A stretch of DNA of 64,000 bases from Eshraghiella sp964405265 (GCA_964405265.1 CAYONC010000004.1:108328-172327), one strand, 5' to 3'. Numbered from the stretch's first letter, positions 24,719-34,305 are shown. The notes: a model not told the origin generated them from the sequence alone. Numbers and translations are program-made.

Positions 24719-26086
24719 CTAATTGACCAGTTCATTTTCTTCAACCGTTTTATGGTCAAGCACAATATGGTCATATATATTCAACCCGTTGCTGCTTCCT
24801 TTTTCAATGATGTAATACTCATTATTTTTATCTATGATATTAATACGCTTAAAAACAGCATATCCTCTGTTAACACAATATACTCCCATAAGCTCTCCCA
24901 TGGTTCCTACTACATAACGTTCTCCCGTATCGGCTTCCGCTATAATGTCACCGCTGTTAAAATCATCCATGGAAACATAGTAATAATTTTCATCCGAATG
25001 GTAGATGGTTGTCTCTATATTTTCCATTTTAATTTCTCCGGATGATGTATACGAAATTCGTATAAAACTGTCAGAATCCGTTTTGAAACTCTTAGGTATG
25101 GTATAGAAGCTTTTACTTAGAACTGATGATACCGGAATCTTCAGACCGGTTACCGCTTTTTCGGTAAGCTCGATTCTGACATACCTCTTATCAGCAAAAT
25201 TAATCATATATTTTGATAAGGATATTTTACCGTAAATCATGTCACCGGTTCTTATTATTTCAAAATCTGCTTCCGCAGTAAGTCCGTTATCCATAAATCT
25301 TATGTTAACACCGTCTGCGTCTGCCAGTTCTTCTGCTTCTGATTTGTTAAGCTGAATAATTATATACCATTTGTCGGAGTTAATCAGCCTGTATATATCA
25401 TCACCGCGGTTAATTATGGTATTATTACACAGATTTTCCGATTTATAAGCTGATGTATCAAAAATCCCGGAATTAATCATATCCTCAGTCATGTACTCAT
25501 ATCCGTCAACCGTCATCATGATTATTCCCGGATGCTCTGCATGAAGCTTGTGAAACAGGGTTGTATTGCCAGACTCTTCCATAAGCCTGTCCAGGTCATC
25601 AAGGATTATGTCATAATACGATCTGCTCAGGTTGCTGATTATATTATCCTTAACGGCATATATGCTGCTAAAATTTTTATCCGAATAAGATACGGTATAT
25701 TCTGACAATGCATCCTTAACGGATTTAACATCGCTGTCTTTCAGTGTAGTATCCGAAAATTTCTTAAGCAGCTCAGATACATGTCCTGATTCGTCTATGG
25801 AGCATATGACTGATGATGCATCTGCCTTGTCTCCGTTGCTTACATAATAATCTATTGTACCGGAATATTCTGCCTTAACAATCTCTTCATCCCGTATTAT
25901 AAAGCCTTCATAAATATTTTCAAGAGCAAGCGAGCCGGTATTAACCTGATATATGGTTATTGCTGTATCAGTAAGATACATAACAACAGATATTATAAGA
26001 TAAAGAATGACAACCATAAAAACCAGATAGCCTGCGTTAAAATTAAAGCGGTGCGGCATCCTTATCACGTTACTGCTTTTCTTCAT
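24719..26086 (-). CDS. HlyD-like membrane protein, first gene of the ylm cluster
   Basis: A 455-residue protein with one N-terminal membrane helix (about 20-40, AGYLVFMVVILYLIISVVMYL), a biotinyl-lipoyl-like segment (EGFIIRDEEIVKAEYSGTI ... SNGDKADASSVIC, about 60-95), a helical middle, and a beta-barrel-like C-terminal region. This resembles periplasmic-adaptor (HlyD/membrane fusion) proteins, but no transporter partner is next to it. In many Clostridia a similar gene precedes ylmE. A role in envelope or division is suggested by context only. A GGAGAGG site precedes the start. Confidence 0.6.
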   Translation of the reverse strand: MKKSSNVIRMPHRFNFNAGYLVFMVVILYLIISVVMYLTDTAITIYQVNTGSLALENIYEGFIIRDEEIVKAEYSGTIDYYVSNGDKADASSVICSIDESGHVSELLKKFSDTTLKDSDVKSVKDALSEYTVSYSDKNFSSIYAVKDNIISNLSRSYYDIILDDLDRLMEESGNTTLFHKLHAEHPGIIMMTVDGYEYMTEDMINSGIFDTSAYKSENLCNNTIINRGDDIYRLINSDKWYIIIQLNKSEAEELADADGVNIRFMDNGLTAEADFEIIRTGDMIYGKISLSKYMINFADKRYVRIELTEKAVTGLKIPVSSVLSKSFYTIPKSFKTDSDSFIRISYTSSGEIKMENIETTIYHSDENYYYVSMDDFNSGDIIAEADTGERYVVGTMGELMGVYCVNRGYAVFKRINIIDKNNEYYIIEKGSSNGLNIYDHIVLDHKTVEENELVN

Positions 26087-26161
26087 TTAAACCTCTCCAG
26101 ACAACTTAACTTAACTTTTTCATTTTATCATTTATTACATAAAAATACCATTATATTTTTC

Positions 26162-26189
26162 TTAAAACAGAAAATTATAATAATATAAT
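26162..26189 (+). promoter_or_regulatory. Candidate promoter of the DUF378 gene
   Basis: TTAAAA at 26162-26167, a 16-base spacer and a consensus TATAAT at 26184-26189, 21 bases before the ATG. The short leader contains AAGGAGGT. The -35 is weak. Confidence 0.45.
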
Positions 26190-26209
26190 ATTTTTAAGGA
26201 GGTAAACAG

Positions 26210-26428
26210 ATGGATTCAAGAATATTTGACTATTCATGCCTTATACTGGTGCTGATTGGTGCGATAAACTGGGGGCTTATCGGTTTTTTTAAATTTGATC
26301 TGGTTGAAGCAATATTCGGTGATATGACAATTATATCAAGAATTATTTATGCCCTGGTCGGTATTGCCGGAATATATCTGTTAAGTCTGTTCGGCCGAAT
26401 CAAAGGTTTTGGCGACAGCCGGCAGTAA
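26210..26428 (+). CDS. DUF378 small membrane protein
   Basis: A 72-residue protein with two hydrophobic helices. The first contains the family signature LVLIGAINWGLIGFFKFDLV (about 12-31), the second is ISRIIYALVGIAGIYLLSLF. AAGGAGGT lies 7 bases before the ATG. It is transcribed away from the HlyD-like gene and converges on the carboxypeptidase gene. The function of DUF378 proteins is unknown. Confidence 0.9.
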   Translation: MDSRIFDYSCLILVLIGAINWGLIGFFKFDLVEAIFGDMTIISRIIYALVGIAGIYLLSLFGRIKGFGDSRQ

Positions 26429-26443
26429 TCCATATGATTTAAA

Positions 26444-26469
26444 ACAGGCTGCCTTTTAGGACAGCCTGT
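26444..26469 (-). terminator. Terminator of the mre-min cluster
   Basis: An 8-bp stem ACAGGCTG/CAGCCTGT (26444-26451 with 26462-26469), extendable by two inner C-G pairs, lies between two convergent stop codons. The T tract is on the minus-strand side, so it mainly ends the carboxypeptidase transcript. Confidence 0.78.
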
Positions 26470-26472
26470 GTA

Positions 26473-27483
26473 TCATTTGTTATCAGCGTAAGCATCATCT
26501 TTTACCGGTATTCTGTTAAGCAGATACGTAAGGTCTTCATACATCTCTGCCGTAGTATCACATCTCATGGTAATAAGTATATACTGATGTCCTCCTGCCT
26601 CTGCAAGCATCACATAGCTTCTTCTTGCAAGCTCGGTATATCCCGCTTTTCCGCCTATTACAGTTATGCCGTAAGGGGTAGGAATGTCCCCTGTCACATA
26701 CTGGTTCGAGTTGGAATACGTGCAGTTAATTGTATATTCTCCGTATGAGGTTTTTCTGATAAACGAATTCGTATACTTTTTGCACGAAATCGTATCAACA
26801 AATTTATCATATTTTATTGCTTCATTAAATATAAGATATAAATCATATGCAGTTGTATAATGATTTTCATCATACAATCCGTGCGGATTTACAAAATGCG
26901 AATTAGTGGCTCCAATTGCCGCAGCTTCCTTATTCATAAGCTCTGCAAAATCATCAAGACTGTCTGCCGCAAATAATGCAAGTACAGCCGCCGCATCATT
27001 TCCCGACATCATGAGAGAACCGTGAAGTGCTATGTCTAACGGTATCATATCTCCCATCCTGTAATCACACAATATTACATTGGATTCATTGATAATGACC
27101 TCATTTCCCACCTTCCTGACGGCTTCTGCATCCGCATACTTCAATGCTATAATCGAAGTAAGAACTTTAGTAGTGCTTGCCGGATATTGCTTTTTATGCG
27201 GATTTTTTGAAAATAACACGTTTCCTGTTGTAGCATCAATAAGCAGAGCGGATTCTGAATGAAGCTCTTCACTTCCGGCCGTATCAGCAGCATTTTCACC
27301 GATTACGGCTATATCCGAGGCAAAACCGTCCGTATATGTCAGCGGTACATCTGAATATATGTCATTTCCGGTGTTAATGACCGCATTATATTTATTGGCA
27401 AGGCTTTCTTCTTTTCTGCCACATCCCGTAAATACGGAAAATACAAGAATAAAAGAAAGCATTATATTTGTTATCTTTTTCAT
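26473..27483 (-). CDS. D-alanyl-D-alanine carboxypeptidase, lipoprotein form
   Basis: A low-molecular-weight penicillin-binding protein (peptidase S11) of 336 residues that trims peptidoglycan stems. The signal peptide ends in a lipobox (VFSVFTGC), so it is probably lipid-anchored. Catalytic motifs are SxxK (PASTTKVLTS), SGN (LMSGNDAA) and KAG in place of the usual KTG (VIGGKAGYT). The start at 27483 is chosen for its AGGAG site; the frame extends upstream into mgsA but without support. It is the last gene of the shape/division cluster. Confidence 0.92.
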   Translation of the reverse strand: MKKITNIMLSFILVFSVFTGCGRKEESLANKYNAVINTGNDIYSDVPLTYTDGFASDIAVIGENAADTAGSEELHSESALLIDATTGNVLFSKNPHKKQYPASTTKVLTSIIALKYADAEAVRKVGNEVIINESNVILCDYRMGDMIPLDIALHGSLMMSGNDAAAVLALFAADSLDDFAELMNKEAAAIGATNSHFVNPHGLYDENHYTTAYDLYLIFNEAIKYDKFVDTISCKKYTNSFIRKTSYGEYTINCTYSNSNQYVTGDIPTPYGITVIGGKAGYTELARRSYVMLAEAGGHQYILITMRCDTTAEMYEDLTYLLNRIPVKDDAYADNK

Positions 27484-27524
27484 AAACTGACTCCTGATAT
27501 TTCTTTTAGAAGCACAAATACCTT

Positions 27525-27920
27525 TTATCTGAAAACATCTCTCCATTCAAGGTCTCCCCTGTCAAGGGCTTTTATAAGCAACTCAGCCGTTGCAAGATTG
27601 GTTGCAAGCGGAATGTTATGAATGTCACAGAGCTGGAGTATGTTGATTACATCAGGCTCATGTGAGCGCCTTGTGAGAGGATCCCTTAAAAAGATAACCA
27701 TATCAAGCTCATTGGTTTCTATCTGTGAACCGAGCTGCTGTTCACCCCCAAGGTGTCCGGCAAGATATTTTCTTACCGTAAGATTGGTTACCTCTTCTAT
27801 GAGTCTGCCGGTGGTTCCTGTTGCATACAAATCATGCTTACTGAGTATTCCTCTGTAAGCAATGCAGAAATTTTGCATAAGTTTTTTCTTGGAATCATGT
27901 GCAATTAAACCTATGTTCAT
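27525..27920 (-). CDS. mgsA: Methylglyoxal synthase
   Basis: Converts dihydroxyacetone phosphate to methylglyoxal, 131 residues. Motifs: LIAHDSKKKLM at the N-terminus, TGTTGRLIEE, SGPLGG-type region read here as HLGGEQQLGSQIE, the catalytic-Asp region VIFLRDPLTRRSHEPDV, and IPLATNLATAELLI. The start overlaps the rodA 3' end by 26 bases, with GAGGAGG before it inside rodA. It follows rodA in many Clostridia. Confidence 0.96.
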   Translation of the reverse strand: MNIGLIAHDSKKKLMQNFCIAYRGILSKHDLYATGTTGRLIEEVTNLTVRKYLAGHLGGEQQLGSQIETNELDMVIFLRDPLTRRSHEPDVINILQLCDIHNIPLATNLATAELLIKALDRGDLEWRDVFR

Positions 27921-29064
27921 TCATTGCCTCCTCTAATGACAGTTTTTTTGACATTCTTACACTCATAACAAGTCCCATTCCGGAAAACATCGCCACAAGC
28001 GAACTCATTCCGTAACTTACAAAGGGTAAAGGAATACCCGTATTTGGAAGCAGTGACGTTACTACACCGATATTAATGAAAGTCTGGAAGGTTGTTATTG
28101 CCGCAACACCGAAGCATATTATTTTACCTGCCGTATCGGGTGCCCTGCTTCCTGTAATAATGCTTTCAAGAGTTATAAGCAAAAGAAGACCGATGACAAT
28201 ACTGCTTCCGATAAATCCCATTTCTTCTCCGACAATCGCAAAAATAAAATCCGTCTGCGGTTCTGCAATATAATTACCGTTTTTTACCGAGTCAGCACTG
28301 TCATTATAGAGTCCTTTGCCGTACAGCTGTCCGGAACCTATTGCCATCTCGGCATTATCCTGCTGATATCTCAAATCGTCATATTCATCCGGATTAAGGA
28401 ATGCCATTATTCTGTTGTACTGATATCCCTTAAGAAGCTTCTGCCCCGGCGTCTGGATATAGACAATCGCGGCTATCATTACGGGAACAAGTATTCCGAT
28501 AATTATTCCGAATTTTTTATAGCTGAAGCCTGCCATGAAAAGTGCAGTTACAAATAACACACAGGTCAGTATTGTAGTTGACAGATCCGGTTCTTTCACA
28601 ATAAGAAGAAGCGGTATGAGTGTCAGCGGAAGCGTAATAAAAAAATTCTTCCATTTTTTAACATTATCAGGATTGTTACCGTAAAGCCATGCCCAGAAAA
28701 GAATCATCAGAATTTTGGCAAATTCTGAAGGCTGGATATTAATGCTTTTCGTAATCTTAATCCACCTTCTTGCACCATTTACTTCTTTTCCAAGGCCGGG
28801 TAAAAGCACAGCCAGCAAAAGCATTACACATACGCCGTATTCTACCCAGTGAAGCTTAAGCAGAATCCTGTAATCAATAACCGTCAATACAATCATTACA
28901 ATTATTCCAAGACACATACCGACCAGCTGTTTGACTGCATATCCTTCTCCGGGTGCGGCACTTCCTATTACGACAACCCCTAAAAGGGTAAGTGCCATTA
29001 TCCAGAACAGAAGTCTGAAATTTAGATATTTAAATTTAAACCGAAATACTTTTATTTTATTCAT
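27895..29064 (-). CDS. rodA: Rod shape-determining glycosyltransferase RodA (SEDS family)
   Basis: A peptidoglycan polymerase of 389 residues with about ten membrane helices. SEDS signatures: ARRWIKITKSINIQPSEFAKI, KEPDLSTTIL and the C-terminal NTGIPLPFVSYGMSSLVAMFSGMGL. It partners with the PBP2 encoded upstream in the same cluster. It lies 10 bp after minE and overlaps mgsA. Choice of RodA over FtsW rests on the mre/PBP2 context. Confidence 0.93.
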   Translation of the reverse strand: MNKIKVFRFKFKYLNFRLLFWIMALTLLGVVVIGSAAPGEGYAVKQLVGMCLGIIVMIVLTVIDYRILLKLHWVEYGVCVMLLLAVLLPGLGKEVNGARRWIKITKSINIQPSEFAKILMILFWAWLYGNNPDNVKKWKNFFITLPLTLIPLLLIVKEPDLSTTILTCVLFVTALFMAGFSYKKFGIIIGILVPVMIAAIVYIQTPGQKLLKGYQYNRIMAFLNPDEYDDLRYQQDNAEMAIGSGQLYGKGLYNDSADSVKNGNYIAEPQTDFIFAIVGEEMGFIGSSIVIGLLLLITLESIITGSRAPDTAGKIICFGVAAITTFQTFINIGVVTSLLPNTGIPLPFVSYGMSSLVAMFSGMGLVMSVRMSKKLSLEEAMNEHRFNCT

Positions 29065-29074
29065 ATCAACCGGC

Positions 29075-29353
29075 TTAGTGCGTGCTTCTGCCCTTCATAT
29101 CCTTAATCGGAATATTGGCAAACAGGGCAGGTACGGTTCCGTTATTTCCTTCTGATTCAGTCTGTGTAATCTGTATATCAAGTCCCTGGACATCAATATC
29201 CATGTACTTTGAAATAACATTAATAATATCATTCTTAATCTGTTCCATTATGTCAGGTGAACAGTTGGCCCTGTCAGATACAAGAAGAAGCTTCAGTCTG
29301 TCTTTTGCAACACTTCCGGTATTTTTTTTCTTGAACATTTCAAATAATCCCAT
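29075..29353 (-). CDS. minE: Cell division topological factor MinE
   Basis: A 92-residue protein that stimulates the MinD ATPase and drives pole-to-pole oscillation. The N-terminal MGLFEMFKKKNTGSVAKDRLKLLLVSDRA has the membrane-targeting and MinD-binding segments; the C-terminal topological-specificity domain follows. Finding MinE rather than DivIVA here agrees with the lack of divIVA in the ylm cluster. It lies 14 bp after minD. Confidence 0.96.
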   Translation of the reverse strand: MGLFEMFKKKNTGSVAKDRLKLLLVSDRANCSPDIMEQIKNDIINVISKYMDIDVQGLDIQITQTESEGNNGTVPALFANIPIKDMKGRSTH

Positions 29354-29367
29354 ATCCGTATTCCCCC

Positions 29368-30153
29368 TTATTTGCTTTTCTTAAACAGCTTGGCAAAAAA
29401 TCCTGATTTTCCGTTCAAATCCATCAACGGTACATCTTCTCCGATGATTCTTCTGCATATGTTCATATATGCCTTTCCTGCCATCGTATCACTGCCTACA
29501 AGAGGTTCACCCTGATTGGTTGAAATAACAATATTCTCATCATCAGGCACCGCGCCGATGAGGTCAATGGATAAAATGTCCACTACATCTTCTATTGACA
29601 TCATGTCGCCCTTCTTAACCATATCCATTCTTATTCTGTTTACAATAAGATCGCTTCTCTTAATCTCATTAGCTTCAAGAAGTCCTATAATTCTGTCAGC
29701 ATCACGGATAGCAGATACTTCCGGTGTTGTTACCACAAGGGCTCTGTCTGCTCCTGCTATGGCATTCTTGAATCCCTGTTCTATTCCTGCAGGACAGTCA
29801 AGAATTATGTAATCAAATTCTTCCTTAAGCTCGGCAATAAGCTTCTGCATCTGTTCAGGTGTAACTGAGGTTTTGTCCCTTGTCTGTGCAGACGGAAGGA
29901 GATACAGGTTGGAATATCTCTTGTCCTTGATAAGAGCCTGCTTAATTCTGCAATTACCTTCAACAACATCAACAAGATTGTATACTATTCTGTTTTCAAG
30001 ACCCATGACAACGTCAAGATTTCTTAATCCTATATCTGTATCAATTAATATTACCTTCTTATTTAATTTAGCCAGACCGGTTCCTACGTTTGCAGATGTG
30101 GTAGTTTTACCTACACCGCCTTTTCCGGATGTAATAACAATTACTTCACTCAT
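29368..30153 (-). CDS. minD: Septum site-determining ATPase MinD
   Basis: A 261-residue membrane-associated ATPase of the ParA/MinD class. Deviant Walker A GKGGVGKTT at 10-18, switch region DTDIGLRNLD, Walker B-type YIILDCPAGIEQG, and a C-terminal amphipathic helix (SGFFAKLFKKSK) for membrane binding. GGAGG precedes the start. The 88 bp before it contain an AT-rich hairpin of about 10 bp and possible weak promoter elements. Confidence 0.97.
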   Translation of the reverse strand: MSEVIVITSGKGGVGKTTTSANVGTGLAKLNKKVILIDTDIGLRNLDVVMGLENRIVYNLVDVVEGNCRIKQALIKDKRYSNLYLLPSAQTRDKTSVTPEQMQKLIAELKEEFDYIILDCPAGIEQGFKNAIAGADRALVVTTPEVSAIRDADRIIGLLEANEIKRSDLIVNRIRMDMVKKGDMMSIEDVVDILSIDLIGAVPDDENIVISTNQGEPLVGSDTMAGKAYMNICRRIIGEDVPLMDLNGKSGFFAKLFKKSK

Positions 30154-30241
30154 TCTGAATATTCCTCCAAATAAATAATACTATACTATTATGCAAGTTT
30201 TTTTCCTTGAAATCAACAAAAAAATTAATTTTTTTGTTATT

Positions 30242-30913
30242 TTACAGTCTTATGTCGTCAAGCGTACATTTATCAAGTTTTTCAATGTAAATATTACCGT
30301 CATCGACATATGCTATCATCGTTCCCGGACCTATTTTTTCAGGCTTGCCTGACGTTCCGTTGCTTCTTGCTATCGTATCTCCTATCCTTATCTGTATCGG
30401 TGCCATCTCAAGTGCAACTACAAAGGAATCCTCGTTGCCGTTGGCACCTGCATAGACATTTCCTTTCAGTGAACCGAGAATTATGACATTACCTCTTGCT
30501 ATAACCTTTGCTCCGGGATTAACGTCTCCGAGTATTATGATGCTGCTCTCGGATTCTAACATCTGTCCTGAACGGAGTGTTCCCTTGTAAAACTGCCCGG
30601 TCTGTGATGACAGCTCCTCAAGTTTTTCCTCGACAGCTTTTTTGAAATATTTTTCCTTCATCTCGTCATTATCAATCACGCAGACTATGTTTAAATCGGA
30701 ATTTTCAGATATAAGACTGAGAATTTCCTTTTCTTCCTGTGTGGATAATTTTCGTCCTTCAAATGATATTGCCATATTTGCCTTATCAAAAAATTTTGAA
30801 GCACTTTTAAATTTTTCGGCGAGGTCCTCCTTTAACTGCATAAAAGGTACATCCTTGTCCATCACAACAACAATACCATATTTATTTCCTTTTATTACAA
30901 CCGAATTATCCAA
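30242..30913 (-). CDS. minC: Septum site-determining protein MinC
   Basis: An FtsZ assembly inhibitor of 223 residues. The N-terminal domain (VVIKGNKYGIVVVMDKD ... EEKEILSLI) is divergent as usual, and the C-terminal beta-helix (TLRSGQMLESESSIIILGDVNPGAKVIARGNVIILGSLKGNVYAG) is characteristic. It is encoded 13 bp after the PBP2 gene and ahead of minD and minE. Confidence 0.95.
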   Translation of the reverse strand: MDNSVVIKGNKYGIVVVMDKDVPFMQLKEDLAEKFKSASKFFDKANMAISFEGRKLSTQEEKEILSLISENSDLNIVCVIDNDEMKEKYFKKAVEEKLEELSSQTGQFYKGTLRSGQMLESESSIIILGDVNPGAKVIARGNVIILGSLKGNVYAGANGNEDSFVVALEMAPIQIRIGDTIARSNGTSGKPEKIGPGTMIAYVDDGNIYIEKLDKCTLDDIRL

Positions 30914-30926
30914 TTTCTGTTTCCTC

Positions 30927-33761
30927 CTATTCGTTGATTATAACATTGGTATCCGTATCAAAGTATACTTCGGCAGGTACATCAATTCCATAATAACATG
31001 AAAGTGCATAATATGTCATTATACCCGCATTGGCTGCCGCATATGCATACGGAAGCATTACCGACGTCACAATATCGGCTTCTCCATTTTCATCCTGCGT
31101 GAACATTATATAACAGGCATGGTTTCCTCTTGTCTTGTCCTCCTGTGCGGTTCCGGACTTTGCCGACACCTTGACCGGAAGTCTGTTTAAAAGGACATTC
31201 AATGCACCTTCTGATGCAACCCTCGCCATTCCGTTCTGTACGGTTGTCCATGTAACATCAGATACCTCATCTGCCGTTCCTGCTACAACCGGAGCATTTT
31301 CTTCAGCATTACCGCCGTCTGAATCTGTAATTTTCAAAACAAGATTTGAATTGTATACGGTTCCTTTATTCGCTATCGTTGAAGCATACCGTGCAAGGTT
31401 GAGTGATGTATATGCATTGGTACCCTGCCCAATGGACGACGATACGGCATCATAATCAGAAGCATGCGGAGTTGTTTCCGGAACCTGTATTCCCGTTTTG
31501 GTTGAAAGTCCGAGAAGTTCAGCGTAATATTCGAGTTTTGAAAGTCCGTAATCATGATTCATTTTTCCGTTTTCCGTAAAACTCAGTCGGTAGCCTAATT
31601 CACAGAAAAAGGCATTACATGAAATTTCAAGTGCTTTTTCTGTATCTATGCTTCCATGCTCGGCAGGATAACACCAGCACTTTATGTTAGGTACAACCTC
31701 TTCAAAAATTCCTGAACAGTACAGACAGCTTCCCGATGTAATTATTCCTTCAGTAAGTGCCGCTATTGCGGTAAGCGGTTTAAAGGTAGACCCCGGTGCT
31801 ATTTTTGTATGTGTCGCCCTGTTGACAAGCGGTGTAGACTTATCATTAAGCAGCTGTCTGTAATATGTCGGATCAATGGAGCCCGAAAACAGATTTATGT
31901 CATAGCTCGGATATGATACCATTGCAAGTATTTCTCCCGTATCAGGGTCTTCCACAACACACGAGCCTGAACACGGGTCAAGTGCCAGCTGTGCCGGAGT
32001 TATGTCAAGATTAAGTATCTTTCCCTTAATCCATTCATACGGCGACGCACCATTCCTTATTGATACATACTCTGATTCCGTATAATTAACCTCGCCCTGT
32101 TCCATTAGGATAAGGCATATATGCTTTCCCGATATTATACGGTTAAGTATAAGATTCCCGTATATAAGCTTGTCAAGTGCATCATCATTCCGTATTTCTT
32201 CCATTGCAAGTCCGGTAACCACGCTGATAACTTCATCCGTGGTAGGATAATCAATACTCACATCCAGATTGTTAATGTTAATCCACTCATTGTTAATTGC
32301 CCCCTCAATGTACTCACGGATTGATATTTCGCCGTTGCTCCACTGCTTTGACAGTTCATCCGATGATGAAATCTTATCACTGTCAATTATATCAAGTTCA
32401 ATAAGCAGTGAACGTATTCTTTTTACATAATCCTTCATTTCATCCGAAAGCATACCATATGCGGTGCCGTTAAGCAGTTCCTGCTCAAGGCTGTTCATCA
32501 CTTCTTCTTTTTTATTGGAAAAAATCGAATATACATATATGCCTGACTCTGTTTCGGATGATGCAATTTTTTCCATGCTTATGGTATTATTGTCAATAAG
32601 TGCAAAATAAACCTTCGTTATCGGCATTACAACGTCATTTGACAATCCTGCATGTGTCTCATCGCCTTCAACCGTATTGGTAATAAGTATCTCGGCAAGC
32701 CGCCTTTCAAGCATATTATATATTTTTTCCTGTAATTCCGCATCTATTGTCAGATACACATCCCTGCCTACCTGAGATTCAACGACACCGGTTACTTCCT
32801 GTACACGCCCGACATTATCAACAAGCATGGTCCGATATCCTTTTTTCCCTGCAAGAACCGTTTCATACGCTGATTCTATTCCTGCCTTGCCCACAATGTC
32901 ATTTGCCGAATATATTTCCTCTTCCCTGTTAAGCTTTTCAAGTTCTGTTTCGTTGATTTTTCCGGTATAACCTATAATATGTGCAAGATATGTGCTGTAA
33001 TTGTACTTTCTCACGGATTCTTCCGCCATCTCAACACCCGGAAGCTCTGCCGCCGCTTCAAGTATCGCTGCCATCGTTTCCTTGGAAACGTCCTGTGCTA
33101 TTGTAAAAGGAATATACCTTTTGTAGGAATTTGCAGCAAGGTTATATCTGATGTATATAATTTTCAATACCATGCTTTTGCTGTATTCGTCCGATATCTG
33201 ATACCTTTTTTTTAAATATCCGACAACATCATCCGCAGTGGAATTTTTTTCTTCATCCGTAAGCCCGCTTATTGACTGTTTTCCATATATGTCTCGTAAA
33301 AAACGCAGCAGTTCATTGCCTGAATACGTAAAACCGTAAACATTATATGATGAACACTCCAACGGGAAATCATAATTGACCGTATCGCCGTTGGCTTCTA
33401 TAATGCTTATGGTTTTATATATAATAGAATTAAGCGTTGCATGCTTTACTTTGGTAGACTCATAATAACCGCAGTCTTCTATTACAACAGAATAGGCAAG
33501 TTCACTGTATGCTATCAGTTTTCCGTTTCTGTCATATATATTGCCTCTTGTTCCCTGTATTGTTTCCTCACGCTGTGCTTTCATGGTATAACCGTTTGTA
33601 TATGATTCTCCGCGAATTATCTGCAGATAAAACAGCCTGTAAATCATTACCGCAAATAAAATTATGGCAACCATTGCAAAGGGTATTATTCTTGATGTTA
33701 TTGTTCTTTTGAGAAACCCGCCGGCTTCCCTGAAAAAATCAGATATTTTTCTTAACGGCAT
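30927..33761 (-). CDS. Penicillin-binding protein 2 (elongation transpeptidase), long form
   Basis: A class B PBP that cross-links peptidoglycan with RodA and MreBCD. One N-terminal membrane helix (about 25-45), a pedestal domain (TRGNIYDRNGKLIA), and a transpeptidase domain with SxxK (GSTFKPLTA), SCN (ISCNAFFCELGY) and KSGT (SAKSGTAQ). At 944 residues it is clearly longer than the usual 600-720; an extra charged block of roughly 200-250 residues lies between the pedestal (ending near VGRDVYLTID) and the transpeptidase domain. The start at 33761, inside mreD, is chosen for the nearby purine-rich site; the frame runs further up. Confidence 0.9.
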   Translation of the reverse strand: MPLRKISDFFREAGGFLKRTITSRIIPFAMVAIILFAVMIYRLFYLQIIRGESYTNGYTMKAQREETIQGTRGNIYDRNGKLIAYSELAYSVVIEDCGYYESTKVKHATLNSIIYKTISIIEANGDTVNYDFPLECSSYNVYGFTYSGNELLRFLRDIYGKQSISGLTDEEKNSTADDVVGYLKKRYQISDEYSKSMVLKIIYIRYNLAANSYKRYIPFTIAQDVSKETMAAILEAAAELPGVEMAEESVRKYNYSTYLAHIIGYTGKINETELEKLNREEEIYSANDIVGKAGIESAYETVLAGKKGYRTMLVDNVGRVQEVTGVVESQVGRDVYLTIDAELQEKIYNMLERRLAEILITNTVEGDETHAGLSNDVVMPITKVYFALIDNNTISMEKIASSETESGIYVYSIFSNKKEEVMNSLEQELLNGTAYGMLSDEMKDYVKRIRSLLIELDIIDSDKISSSDELSKQWSNGEISIREYIEGAINNEWININNLDVSIDYPTTDEVISVVTGLAMEEIRNDDALDKLIYGNLILNRIISGKHICLILMEQGEVNYTESEYVSIRNGASPYEWIKGKILNLDITPAQLALDPCSGSCVVEDPDTGEILAMVSYPSYDINLFSGSIDPTYYRQLLNDKSTPLVNRATHTKIAPGSTFKPLTAIAALTEGIITSGSCLYCSGIFEEVVPNIKCWCYPAEHGSIDTEKALEISCNAFFCELGYRLSFTENGKMNHDYGLSKLEYYAELLGLSTKTGIQVPETTPHASDYDAVSSSIGQGTNAYTSLNLARYASTIANKGTVYNSNLVLKITDSDGGNAEENAPVVAGTADEVSDVTWTTVQNGMARVASEGALNVLLNRLPVKVSAKSGTAQEDKTRGNHACYIMFTQDENGEADIVTSVMLPYAYAAANAGIMTYYALSCYYGIDVPAEVYFDTDTNVIINE

Positions 33762-34305
33762 CTGCTGCTTTCCTTTTCCTTCCTGATGTATCAAGCTTTC
33801 TGTTGATATAATATACCGCAATATATGCAAAAATGGTAAGAACTGACGTATATACGGTTTCCGGCAGTATTACGTGTACAAGATAATATCCGAAATCCAG
33901 CCTGTTCCTTACAAGAAATCCCGTAATATATTTCATTATTCCGAAAAGCAGGCTGCATAATGCACATATGCTTATCGGAAATACAAGCTGCTCCTTGACA
34001 TATTCCTTGTGATACAGTCCGTTAAAAAAACCTGCCGCCATAAAAGTCAAGGCTGTAAATCCTATTATTTCACCCTGCATTATGTCAATAAGCAGTCCGC
34101 CGAAAAACCCGGTAAACAGTCCTGACGTTCTTCCGCGCATATATCCCACTATGCAGGTAAACATAAGCACAAGATTCGGGGTTATTCCCCCTATACTGAA
34201 TATGCCTGAAAAAAGGGTACACTGCATTACATATAAAATAATAATTGAAAAAAAACATATAATAAAGCGTCTCAATATTCTGTTTCCTTTTTTACTTAAC
34301 GTCAT
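33739..34305 (-). CDS. mreD: Rod shape-determining protein MreD
   Basis: A small integral membrane protein of 188 residues with about five or six hydrophobic segments (IICFFSIIILYVMQC, GITPNLVLMFTCIVGYM, GLFTGFFGGLLIDIMQG). The sequence GLFTGFFGGLLIDIMQG is typical for MreD. It overlaps mreC by 14 bases and the PBP2 start by 23 bases, showing tight coupling. Confidence 0.92.
   Translation of the reverse strand: MTLSKKGNRILRRFIICFFSIIILYVMQCTLFSGIFSIGGITPNLVLMFTCIVGYMRGRTSGLFTGFFGGLLIDIMQGEIIGFTALTFMAAGFFNGLYHKEYVKEQLVFPISICALCSLLFGIMKYITGFLVRNRLDFGYYLVHVILPETVYTSVLTIFAYIAVYYINRKLDTSGRKRKAADAVKKNI

Noticed and set aside
30154..30241. A terminator between minC and minD.
   Set aside because: The hairpin there is made only of A-T pairs and has no GC-rich stem, so it is unlikely to stop transcription.
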